Positions 1 through 4,978 of a stretch of DNA of 7,791 bases are shown piece after piece (the first letter of the stretch is position 1; every line of letters begins with the position of its first letter). The position numbers were made by a program, and so were the translations under genes. Under the pieces are notes generated by a model. That model was given only the letters and a program-made list of their open reading frames with translations, searched no databases and was not told the origin of the DNA. Source of the DNA: Gammaproteobacteria bacterium (GTDB taxonomy: Bacteria; Pseudomonadota; Gammaproteobacteria; UBA6429; Thiohalophilaceae); the NCBI GenBank assembly GCA_029882235.1, contig JAOULB010000088.1, positions 1 through 7,791 on the forward strand, written 5' to 3'.

Positions 1-1
1 A

Positions 2-20
2 AATATGGCGGAGAGAGAGG
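2..20 (-). repeat. Partial tRNA-Ser 3'-end copy 1 (outermost)
   Basis: On the minus strand this stretch repeats the last 15 nt of the tRNA-Ser gene, including CCA (plus 6-20), plus four flanking bases (AATA on plus, 2-5) also found beside the real tRNA end. Identity stops at position 21, where plus C replaces G. It lies 213 bp from copy 2. The left edge of the window cuts the unit, so more copies or the rest of the flank may lie outside. The match is read directly; its origin by duplication from tRNA-Ser is inferred. Confidence 0.8.
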
Positions 21-38
21 CCGCTCCCGCCCATCTCG

Positions 39-118
39 GCAACTGCGTCCTGCGTTGCTCTACCTCCCGCCATCCTTGGCGGTCGCAAGGCTCCACGGCA
101 CCTGCACATCCATGTGCA
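39..118 (-). repeat. Stem-loop cluster with GGA loops (spacer 1)
   Basis: Read on the minus strand, the sense of tRNA-Ser, this spacer folds into three hairpins, each presenting GGA in its loop. At 118-103 the arms are TGCACA and TGTGCA around TGGA. At 82-67 the arms are CCGCCA and TGGCGG around AGGA. At 58-39 the arms are GCAACGC and GC-a-GTTGC around AGGAC. Further GGA trinucleotides lie between them. The first hairpin fits the known CsrA/RsmA consensus (ACA-N-GGA-UGU). No promoter or terminator is evident, so any RNA would have to come from read-through of tRNA-Ser or from outside. It could equally be a repetitive extragenic element with no RNA role. Confidence 0.6.
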
Positions 119-151
119 ATGGGATTCTCAACATTATTTATCATCGAGACA

Positions 152-237
152 TCGAATCCCGCCAGGGTTACAACATTATTCAAATGACAGCGACCTATCT
201 AGCACATGTTCATTAATATGGCGGAGAGAGAGGGATT
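152..237 (-). repeat. 86-bp direct repeat, copy A (ends in tRNA-Ser 3' end)
   Basis: This copy is identical over 86 bp to 338-423, and similarity extends to about 143 with two mismatches. Its right part (219-237) is exactly the final 19 nt of tRNA-Ser including CCA. The remainder matches the sequence immediately downstream of the tRNA on the minus strand. Perfect identity in non-coding DNA implies recent duplication or ongoing homogenisation. The 10-mer CAACATTATT inside it (171-180) also occurs at 129-138 in the neighbouring spacer, which suggests nested older copies. Confidence 0.93.
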
Positions 238-241
238 ACTC

Positions 242-316
242 GGACTTCGTCCTCGCCCTGCGGGCCGCCTTCACTTCGCTGCGGCGTTCACCCTCCTTTC
301 AGTCGGGTGTCGAACC
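242..316 (-). repeat. Stem-loop cluster in spacer 2, T-arm-like edges
   Basis: Four short inverted repeats follow each other: GGAC/GTCC around TTC (242-252; loop GAA on minus), GCCC/GGGC (255-265), CGCC/GGCG (266-286) and CACCC/GGGTG (289-309). The segment is markedly GC-rich compared with its flanks. On plus, the tRNA T-arm complement reads GATT then CGAACC. Here GATT (234-237) is followed by 73 nt of hairpin sequence and then CGAACC (311-316), as if a structured cassette interrupted the T-arm. Its sequence is unrelated to spacer 1. No ORF is credible here. Confidence 0.55.
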
Positions 317-337
317 AGCCTGATCTAAATCGAGGCT

Positions 338-423
338 TCGAATCCCGCCAGGGTTACAACATTATTCAAATGACAGCGACCTATCTAGCACATGTTCATT
401 AATATGGCGGAGAGAGAGGGATT
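338..423 (-). repeat. 86-bp direct repeat, copy B (overlaps the true tRNA-Ser 3' end)
   Basis: This is the partner of 152-237, offset by 186 bp and identical at all 86 positions. Bases 405-423 are the last 19 nt of the functional tRNA-Ser, so this unit begins inside the tRNA gene and runs downstream of it on the minus strand. After position 423 the copies diverge: the true tRNA continues CGAACCC, while copy A enters the spacer-2 hairpins. This is the geometry expected if the tRNA 3' part plus its downstream flank had been duplicated tandemly. Confidence 0.93.
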
Positions 424-494
424 CGAACCCTCGATAGGGATAAACCTATACACACTTTCCAGGCGTGCTCCTTCAACCACTCGGACACCTCTCC
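405..494 (-). tRNA. tRNA-Ser, anticodon GGA
   Basis: This gene encodes a class II serine tRNA that reads UCC and UCU codons. All arms are visible on the minus strand. The acceptor GGAGAGG pairs with TCTCTCC (one G-U), with discriminator G and encoded CCA (407-405). The D arm follows. The anticodon stem CACGC/GTGTG carries loop CTGGAAA, giving anticodon GGA at plus 458-460. The long variable arm typical of serine tRNAs is ATAGG/CCTAT, and the T arm is GAGGG-TTCGAAT-CCCTC. The sequence closely resembles E. coli tRNA-Ser(GGA). A TAAAAT at plus 510-505 could be its -10 box, but I found no good -35. Downstream on the same strand are the repeats carrying copies of its own 3' end. No terminator is apparent directly after it. 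Confidence 0.97.
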
Positions 495-544
495 AGAATT
501 TTTAATTTTACTCGGCTTTTGAGAAAAGCACGAAAAACCACTTG

Positions 545-652
545 CCGGAGCGAAGCGTAGGTTGCCCTGACACCGAAGGTGTAGGGTACTCATAATGAAC
601 GCTGAAAGCGTTCTATGAGTCCACCTAATGAAACCCGAAGGGGTTCTTGGTG
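545..652. repeat. Tandem array of GAA-loop hairpins
   Basis: Three strong hairpins and one weak one are packed head to tail, each with GAA at the tip on plus. The weak one is at 545-561 (GC-GAA-GC, outer CC/GG). At 565-586 the arms are CCCT, ACACC and GGTGT, AGGG. At 588-620 outer arms ACTCAT/ATGAGT enclose inner arms GAACGCT/AGCGTTC. At 622-652 outer CACC/GGTG enclose AACCC/GGGTT (loop GAAG). Stem sequences differ completely while pairing and loop are kept. It lies between divergent tRNA-Ser and mltF, so the transcribed strand is unknown. It has no T-run of a terminator and no credible ORF. Confidence 0.65.
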
Positions 653-674
653 CGGATACCTCGCCAATTTCACC

Positions 675-738
675 TTCCCGGATGTCTCCGGAAAGCGCGC
701 AAGGTTAAACCAGATGCTGCAGAATCGCAATTCAGCAT
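675..738. repeat. Two further stem-loops
   Basis: The first hairpin has perfect arms CCGGA (678-682) and TCCGG (687-691) around TGTC, with TT/AA extending it after a mismatch. The second has outer arms ATGCT (714-718) and AGCAT (734-738) with inner GAAT/ATTC (722-725 and 730-733). They continue the structured zone that begins at 545. Neither is followed by a T-run on either strand, so they are not typical terminators. No function can be assigned. Confidence 0.45.
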
Positions 739-785
739 GCCTTCAATAGCCCATCTCAATCTATTCACGTCACAATCTGCCCAAA

Positions 786-818
786 TGAGTCAAACTTACG
801 TCACTTCCTCATGACTCA
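786..818. promoter_or_regulatory. Paired TGASTCA sites upstream of a promoter candidate
   Basis: TGAGTCA (786-792) and TGACTCA (812-818) are reverse complements of each other, and each is itself a 7-bp palindrome with one central base. ACGTCAC lies between them (798-804) and again upstream (767-773). The block ends about 37 bp before the TATAAT at 856, a usual place for activator binding. Which regulator would bind is not recognisable. Confidence 0.3.
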
Positions 819-855
819 GAAGCAGAAAATCGTGTGATGCAGTTCACGTTTTCGG

Positions 856-861
856 TATAAT
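856..861 (+). promoter_or_regulatory. Candidate -10 box (distal promoter toward mltF)
   Basis: This is a perfect TATAAT on the plus strand. The hexamer at optimal distance (833-838) matches TTGACA poorly, so the promoter would need an activator or may not be real. A transcript from here would start near 868 and carry over 400 nt of structured leader before mltF, or would represent a separate non-coding RNA. Confidence 0.35.
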
Positions 862-902
862 ATCAGCACATTATAATTTTGGCATATTGCTTGCTTTTAA
901 TG

Positions 903-954
903 TGGGTAATTACCCAAAGATTTATTGAAGTATTTAGGGTGTTTGACGGTCAAA
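903..954. promoter_or_regulatory. Two perfect palindromes, possible operators
   Basis: TGGGTAATTACCCA (903-916) is a perfect 14-bp palindrome. TTTGAC-G-GTCAAA (942-954) has perfect 6-bp arms around one base. They lie 42 and 81 bp beyond the TATAAT at 856. Short perfect dyads of this kind are typical of dimeric repressor sites, but the regulator is unknown and chance occurrence is possible in AT-rich DNA. Confidence 0.3.
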
Positions 955-1016
955 TTACTGACCAGACAAATTTGGATTCTGCGCTAAAAACGCGTTGGAA
1001 TCAGCCTCACAAGGGC

Positions 1017-1089
1017 GAGGAAAATTGGCTAAAAATCATCAATTTCCTCCTGAGAACATCTTGAAAATATTATTTAATAATATTTTCAA
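1017..1089. repeat. Two long inverted repeats in the mltF upstream region
   Basis: The first dyad pairs GAGGAAAATTG (1017-1027) with CAATTTCCTC (1040-1049), ten base pairs with one bulged A and a 12-nt loop. The second is a perfect 12-bp inverted repeat, TTGAAAATATTA (1061-1072) and TAATATTTTCAA (1078-1089), around TTTAA. Neither is followed by a U-run, so termination is unlikely. They could form RNA structures in a long leader or a cruciform/operator at the DNA level. Confidence 0.5.
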
Positions 1090-1152
1090 TAGGTTACAAG
1101 GCAATATAAATCGGCAAATAACCGTAATATTAGTAGAGCTACATGTCTGGAG

Positions 1153-1161
1153 TGGTATAAT
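1153..1161 (+). promoter_or_regulatory. Extended -10 promoter candidate for mltF
   Basis: TG-G-TATAAT is a perfect extended -10 element; the -35 region is weak, as is common for this class. Transcription would start near 1168, giving a leader of about 112 nt before the TTG start. Arms GAGTG (1150-1154) and CACTC (1165-1169) flank the -10 symmetrically and may be an operator overlapping the start point. This is the better of the two plus-strand promoter candidates. Confidence 0.55.
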
Positions 1162-1266
1162 ACGCACTCTTCCAAAATGGCTTCAGGGCCATCAGGAATA
1201 AAAGAACATAGAAGCAGGGAGTTTGAAACAGCTCTCTATATAAAAATGAATTAAGAACTGAAGATG

Positions 1267-1272
1267 AGAGGT
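1267..1272 (+). promoter_or_regulatory. Shine-Dalgarno that decides the mltF start
   Basis: AGAGGT ends 7 nt before the TTG at 1280, a good ribosome-binding site and spacing. The first in-frame ATG (1310) has no purine-rich sequence in front of it. The TTG start is therefore preferred. Confidence 0.6.
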
Positions 1273-1279
1273 AAGAGTT

Positions 1280-2728
1280 TTGTTTACCGTAGCAATCAGT
1301 ATTTGGACAATGCAAAAGCAGGCATTCAGCGCGTCACTTGGCACCGCTGTACTTGCTGCAGTGCTTATTCATGCAAGCATGCCCCCCCGTACATTACTCG
1401 AACAGGTACAGCAATCGGGTGAATTGCATGTCATGACCCGTAATTCTGCCACCACCTTCTATGAAGGCCCTCAAGGCCCAAGCGGACTGGAATATGATCT
1501 GAGCAAACAATTTGCTGACTATCTTGGTGTAAAACTTGAAATTACTGTTCGTGATAACCCTGCAGATATTCTGAAACAGCTTGAAAAAGGCCGTGCACAT
1601 CTGGCTGCCGCTGGTTTGACAATCACCGATGAGCGTGCCGAAAAGGTTCGTTTTTCTACCCCATATCAGCACATCACTCAACAGCTTGTTTATCATCGTG
1701 ACAACGACAAACCTCGTAACTTTGCTGAAATTAGAAAAGGCAGCATCGAGGTTATGGCAAATAGCGATCACGTCGAACAACTTGAGAATCTGAAAGTTCG
1801 CCAGCCTGAACTCAGCTGGAGAGAAAATGATGACGCCGATACCAATGAGCTACTTGACCTGGTTGCCAAACGTCTGGTCGATTACACCATTGCTGACTCA
1901 AATGAAGTCACATTAAACCGTCGCTTCCATCCAGAGCTACGTGTCGCGATGGATATCACCAAAAAACAACCACTGGCCTGGGCATTTGCTAAAGGTAAAG
2001 ACGATAGTTTGTATCAGGAAGCGCAAAAGTTCATGGCGCATATGGAAAAATCAGGTGAATTAAAACGTTTGATTAAGCAAAACTATACACACGCCAGCAA
2101 CTATAACTATATTGGAACCAATACTTATCTGGCACAGATACGTCGTCGCCTGCCTCGTTACCAGTTAATGTTTGAAAAAGCAGGAATGGAATCGAAGTTG
2201 GATTGGCGTTTGTTAGCATCAGTGGCCTATCAGGAATCGCACTGGAACCCACATGCAGTATCACCAACAGGTGTGCGTGGTATTATGATGCTGACCAGAC
2301 GTACCGCAAAACAGATGAAAGTGAGCAACCGTGTTGATGCCAAAGAAAGTATCTTTGGTGGTGCAAACTATCTGAAAATCATGCATGAGAAAGTTACCAA
2401 GGAATACGGCGTAAAAGGCAAAGATCAGGTCTGGTTCGCACTCGCAGCCTATAACGTTGGCTTTGGTCATCTGACTGATGCCCGCATGCTGACTAAACTG
2501 CGTGGTGGTAACCCTGACCTCTGGACAGATGTGAAAGAAAACCTGCCACTGTTACGTAAGCGTAAATGGTATCGTAAAACACGCTTTGGTTATGCGCGCG
2601 GTGAAGAGCCTGTGAAGTATGTTGAGGCAATTCGCAGTTATTACGACATTCTTAACTGGTACCTTGATAACGGTAAACCACGTTATGCCGAGCGCTCTAT
2701 CCTGGCCTTCCAGTCGTCTGCATTATAA
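1280..2728 (+). CDS. mltF: Membrane-bound lytic murein transglycosylase F
   Basis: MltF cleaves the MurNAc-GlcNAc bond of peptidoglycan non-hydrolytically, leaving 1,6-anhydroMurNAc ends, and acts in the periplasm at the outer membrane. The 482-residue product has a hydrophobic N-terminal segment (about 4-34) acting as signal peptide, with no lipobox cysteine. Next comes a periplasmic solute-binding-like (SBP_bac_3) domain (about 40-270, with EYDLSKQFADYLGVKL), then an SLT lysozyme-like domain (about 300-460). The catalytic glutamate is E319 in AYQESHW, followed by SPTGVRGIMMLT and FALAAYNVGFGH, the standard family-1 motifs. Length and order match E. coli MltF. The start is TTG at 1280, chosen for its Shine-Dalgarno; ATG at 1310 would remove 10 residues and still leave a hydrophobic leader. 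The gene is convergent with tadA and shares its terminator. The usual neighbour purL is not seen upstream; instead there is a long structured intergenic region. Confidence 0.95.
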   Translation: MFTVAISIWTMQKQAFSASLGTAVLAAVLIHASMPPRTLLEQVQQSGELHVMTRNSATTFYEGPQGPSGLEYDLSKQFADYLGVKLEITVRDNPADILKQLEKGRAHLAAAGLTITDERAEKVRFSTPYQHITQQLVYHRDNDKPRNFAEIRKGSIEVMANSDHVEQLENLKVRQPELSWRENDDADTNELLDLVAKRLVDYTIADSNEVTLNRRFHPELRVAMDITKKQPLAWAFAKGKDDSLYQEAQKFMAHMEKSGELKRLIKQNYTHASNYNYIGTNTYLAQIRRRLPRYQLMFEKAGMESKLDWRLLASVAYQESHWNPHAVSPTGVRGIMMLTRRTAKQMKVSNRVDAKESIFGGANYLKIMHEKVTKEYGVKGKDQVWFALAAYNVGFGHLTDARMLTKLRGGNPDLWTDVKENLPLLRKRKWYRKTRFGYARGEEPVKYVEAIRSYYDILNWYLDNGKPRYAERSILAFQSSAL

Positions 2729-2746
2729 GAAAGTCATATCAAGCTT

Positions 2747-2776
2747 AAAAAAAAGCCCGCATCAGCGGGCTTTTTT
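2747..2776. terminator. Bidirectional intrinsic terminator, mltF/tadA
   Basis: A perfect GCCCGC/GCGGGC stem (2755-2760 and 2765-2770) with loop ATCA is flanked by eight A on the left and six T on the right, so it works in both directions. It ends the plus-strand mltF transcript and the minus-strand guaA-tadA transcript. Its right T-run overlaps the tadA stop codon (2775-2777). Confidence 0.93.
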
Positions 2777-3269
2777 ATTTCAAACGTTTCTGGCGGAAAA
2801 ATTCCTGTAATAGGTTGGCACACTCTTCGGCCATAACACCGCTGGTAACCTCGACCCGATGGTTATGCCGTTCATCCTGTAATACATCAAAGACACTTTC
2901 AACGGCACCTGTACGGGGTTCTTTTGCCGCATAGACCAGACGTGAAACCCGTGAGTGAATTAACGCCCCCGCACACATCACACAGGGTTCGAGGGTGACA
3001 TACAGGGTTGTATTCAATAAGCGATAATTACCAATCTGTTGAGCTGCCGCGCGCAGGACATTCACTTCGGCATGCGCGGTAGGGTCATTTGCAGAGATAG
3101 GACGGTTCCAGCCTTCAGCAATCACTTCATCATTACGCACCAGCACGGCACCGACCGGGACTTCGCCCTCAGCTGCACCACGTTGCGCGAGTTCATAAGC
3201 ACGCTGCATCCAGAACAAATCCATCGCTTCTGTTTCAAGTTGTTCTGGATCATTAATATTTTCAGACAT
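2775..3269 (-). CDS. tadA: tRNA-specific adenosine deaminase (A34 to inosine)
   Basis: TadA is the cytoplasmic zinc enzyme that deaminates adenosine 34 of tRNA-Arg(ACG) to inosine, letting one tRNA read CGU, CGC and CGA; it is normally essential. The 164-residue protein shows the cytidine/deoxycytidylate deaminase fold. HAE (H66, proton-shuttling E68) and PCVMC (C96, C99) have the same 30-residue H-to-C spacing as E. coli TadA, and EVPVGAVLV lies near the N-terminus. The ATG at 3269 gives about nine extra residues compared with E. coli. An internal ATG at 3224 (MDLFWMQRAY) is possible, and neither has a strong Shine-Dalgarno. The gene starts 17 bp after the guaA stop, so co-transcription and perhaps translational coupling are likely. 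It ends at the shared terminator. Confidence 0.95.
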   Translation of the reverse strand: MSENINDPEQLETEAMDLFWMQRAYELAQRGAAEGEVPVGAVLVRNDEVIAEGWNRPISANDPTAHAEVNVLRAAAQQIGNYRLLNTTLYVTLEPCVMCAGALIHSRVSRLVYAAKEPRTGAVESVFDVLQDERHNHRVEVTSGVMAEECANLLQEFFRQKRLK

Positions 3270-3286
3270 AAATTAAATAGAGTGTT

Positions 3287-4864
3287 CTATTCCCACTCAA
3301 TCGTACCCGGCGGCTTCCCAGTCACATCATAAACCACACGTGAGATACCATCGATCTCATTCACAATACGACGCGAGACATGATCAAGAAAATCATACGG
3401 CAGATGTGCCCAGCGTGCAGTCATAAAATCAATGGTCTCAACGGCGCGCATTGCAACGACATACTGATAACGACGACCATCACCAGTGACGCCAACCGAC
3501 TTAACTGGTAAGAAAACGGTAAAGGCTTGTGAGACTTTGTTATAGAGATCGGCCTTATGCAGTTCTTCTATATATATATGGTCAGCAAGTCGTAATATGT
3601 CGGCATATTCTTTTTTCACTTCGCCAAGAATGCGTACACCCAGGCCCGGTCCGGGGAAAGGATGACGATAGACCATGTCATAGGGCAATCCCAGTTCTAC
3701 ACCGAGTTTGCGCACTTCATCTTTAAACAATTCACGCAAAGGCTCACACAGTTTTAATTTCATGTGCTCAGGTAAGCCACCAACATTATGATGTGACTTG
3801 ATCAAATGCGCCTTACCCGTTTTTGCTCCTGCCGACTCAATAACATCAGGATAGATCGTTCCCTGTGCCAGCCATTTTGCCGAGGTAAGTTTGTTCGACT
3901 CTTCCTCAAAGATTTCGACAAACAGATTGCCGATTATTTTTCTTTTCTCTTCGGGATCAGTCTTACCTTTTAACGCTTTAAGAAAACGCGCCTCGGCATC
4001 GACACGAATGACTTTCACCCCCATGTGTTCAGCAAAAGTGGCCATGACCTGATCGCCTTCTTTAAATCGAAGCAATCCATTATCAACAAACACACAGGTC
4101 AGTTGTTCGCCAATAGCACGATGCAATAACGCCGCGACGACCGATGAATCAACGCCACCGGAAAGCCCAAGAATCACTTCATCCTTGCCCACTTCTTCGC
4201 GAATCCGTGCAATATTATCGTCAATAATATTTCCGGCATTCCAGAGACTCTGACAGGCACAGATTTCATGCACAAAGCGTTCAATGATGCGTTGCCCCTG
4301 TTGGGTATGCGTCACCTCTGGATGAAACTGTAAACCATAAAAATTCCGCGACGTGTCTGCAATCCCGGCGATGGGGGCATTATCGGTGGAGGCCATCAAA
4401 ATAAATCCATCCGGCATCTCTTCGACACGATCACCATGACTCATCCAGACATCAAGCAGGCCATAACCTTCTTCGCTGGTATGGTCTTCGATATCTTTTA
4501 ACAGTGGAGTATGGCCTCTGGCTCGAACCTGGGCATAGCCATATTCATGATGGTCAGAATTCTGGACTCGTCCGCCAAGCTGCGCTGCCATAGTCTGCAT
4601 GCCGTAACAGATTCCCAGCACAGGTACACCAAGCTCAAAAACGACCTGCGGTGCCGAGGGTGCATCTGCTGCTGTCGTACTTTCGGGACCGCCAGATAGA
4701 ATGATACCTTTGGGTGCAAAGTCTCGAATCTCCTCTTCGGACATCTCCCAACTATGCAGCTCACTATAGACACCGGCCTCACGGATGCGGCGGGCGATGA
4801 GCTGGGTATATTGAGAACCAAAATCGAGGATTAGAATTCGGTCGGCATGAATATCAGTGGACAT
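3287..4864 (-). CDS. guaA: GMP synthase (glutamine-hydrolysing)
   Basis: GuaA converts XMP, glutamine and ATP to GMP, the last step of de novo guanine nucleotide synthesis, in the cytoplasm. The 525-residue protein equals E. coli GuaA in length. The class I glutamine amidotransferase domain (about 8-200) has nucleophile C86 in GICYG and H181/E183 in HPEV. The ATP-pyrophosphatase domain has the P-loop SGGVDSS (235-241). The C-terminal dimerisation/XMP-binding domain ends in KPPGTIEWE. The start is ATG at 4864 with a weak GAGA site 7 nt upstream. Its usual operon partner guaB is not adjacent: ligA ends 114 bp upstream. An extended -10 promoter candidate and leader hairpin in that gap suggest separate control. 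tadA follows 17 bp downstream. Confidence 0.97.
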   Translation of the reverse strand: MSTDIHADRILILDFGSQYTQLIARRIREAGVYSELHSWEMSEEEIRDFAPKGIILSGGPESTTAADAPSAPQVVFELGVPVLGICYGMQTMAAQLGGRVQNSDHHEYGYAQVRARGHTPLLKDIEDHTSEEGYGLLDVWMSHGDRVEEMPDGFILMASTDNAPIAGIADTSRNFYGLQFHPEVTHTQQGQRIIERFVHEICACQSLWNAGNIIDDNIARIREEVGKDEVILGLSGGVDSSVVAALLHRAIGEQLTCVFVDNGLLRFKEGDQVMATFAEHMGVKVIRVDAEARFLKALKGKTDPEEKRKIIGNLFVEIFEEESNKLTSAKWLAQGTIYPDVIESAGAKTGKAHLIKSHHNVGGLPEHMKLKLCEPLRELFKDEVRKLGVELGLPYDMVYRHPFPGPGLGVRILGEVKKEYADILRLADHIYIEELHKADLYNKVSQAFTVFLPVKSVGVTGDGRRYQYVVAMRAVETIDFMTARWAHLPYDFLDHVSRRIVNEIDGISRVVYDVTGKPPGTIEWE

Positions 4865-4896
4865 AAAATAATCTCAAAAAAATACAAACTGTGATT

Positions 4897-4913
4897 CTGC
4901 AGTAGTACCGCAG
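4897..4913 (-). promoter_or_regulatory. Leader hairpin upstream of guaA
   Basis: On the minus strand, CTGCGGT (4913-4907) and ACTGCAG (4903-4897) form a 7-bp stem with one G-U pair and a three-base loop. Seven consecutive T lie 14 nt further on (plus 4882-4876), too far for a standard terminator. It could be a regulatory or stabilising structure in the guaA leader. No known riboswitch or PurR box is recognisable. Confidence 0.35.
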
Positions 4914-4937
4914 CCCGCAAAGCTGGAATATCAGGGA

Positions 4938-4946
4938 ATTATATCA
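4938..4946 (-). promoter_or_regulatory. Extended -10 promoter candidate for guaA
   Basis: TG-A-TATAAT on the minus strand is a perfect extended -10, with a poor -35 at 17 nt. It lies in the ligA-guaA gap. A start near 4931 would give a leader of about 66 nt including the hairpin at 4897-4913. It would let guaA-tadA be expressed independently of zipA-ligA. Confidence 0.55.
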
Positions 4947-4978
4947 TGCTGACAGGCAGGTAGATAAAAACCCTATAT

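Noticed and set aside
5..323. Two open frames of 60-69 codons across the tRNA-derived array.
   Set aside because: They run through repeat and hairpin sequence, encode low-plausibility proteins and lack ribosome-binding sites.
1..423. CRISPR array.
   Set aside because: The repeats are 86 bp with long structured spacers, carry tRNA sequence and number only about three. There are no cas genes.
1..494. Integrative element attached at tRNA-Ser.
   Set aside because: Duplicated tRNA 3' ends suggest att sites, but the intervals are only about 200 bp with no integrase or cargo in view. It remains possible that an element lies left of the window.
505..510. TAAAAT as -10 box for tRNA-Ser (minus strand).
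   Set aside because: The position is plausible but no acceptable -35 lies at 16-18 nt. It is noted under the tRNA rather than called as a feature.
879..1201. Two open frames of 61 and 68 codons upstream of mltF.
   Set aside because: They lack good ribosome-binding sites and overlap palindromes and inverted repeats. The first begins with a hydrophobic stretch but shows no recognisable family.
1177..1254. A 25-codon ORF (ATG at 1177) between the mltF promoter candidate and mltF.
   Set aside because: It has no Shine-Dalgarno, no recognisable protein features and a composition expected by chance. It would only matter as a leaderless leader peptide, for which there is no evidence.
3567..3580. 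TA dinucleotide run inside guaA.
   Set aside because: It codes for an ordinary HIYIEE segment in frame and is too short to be notable.
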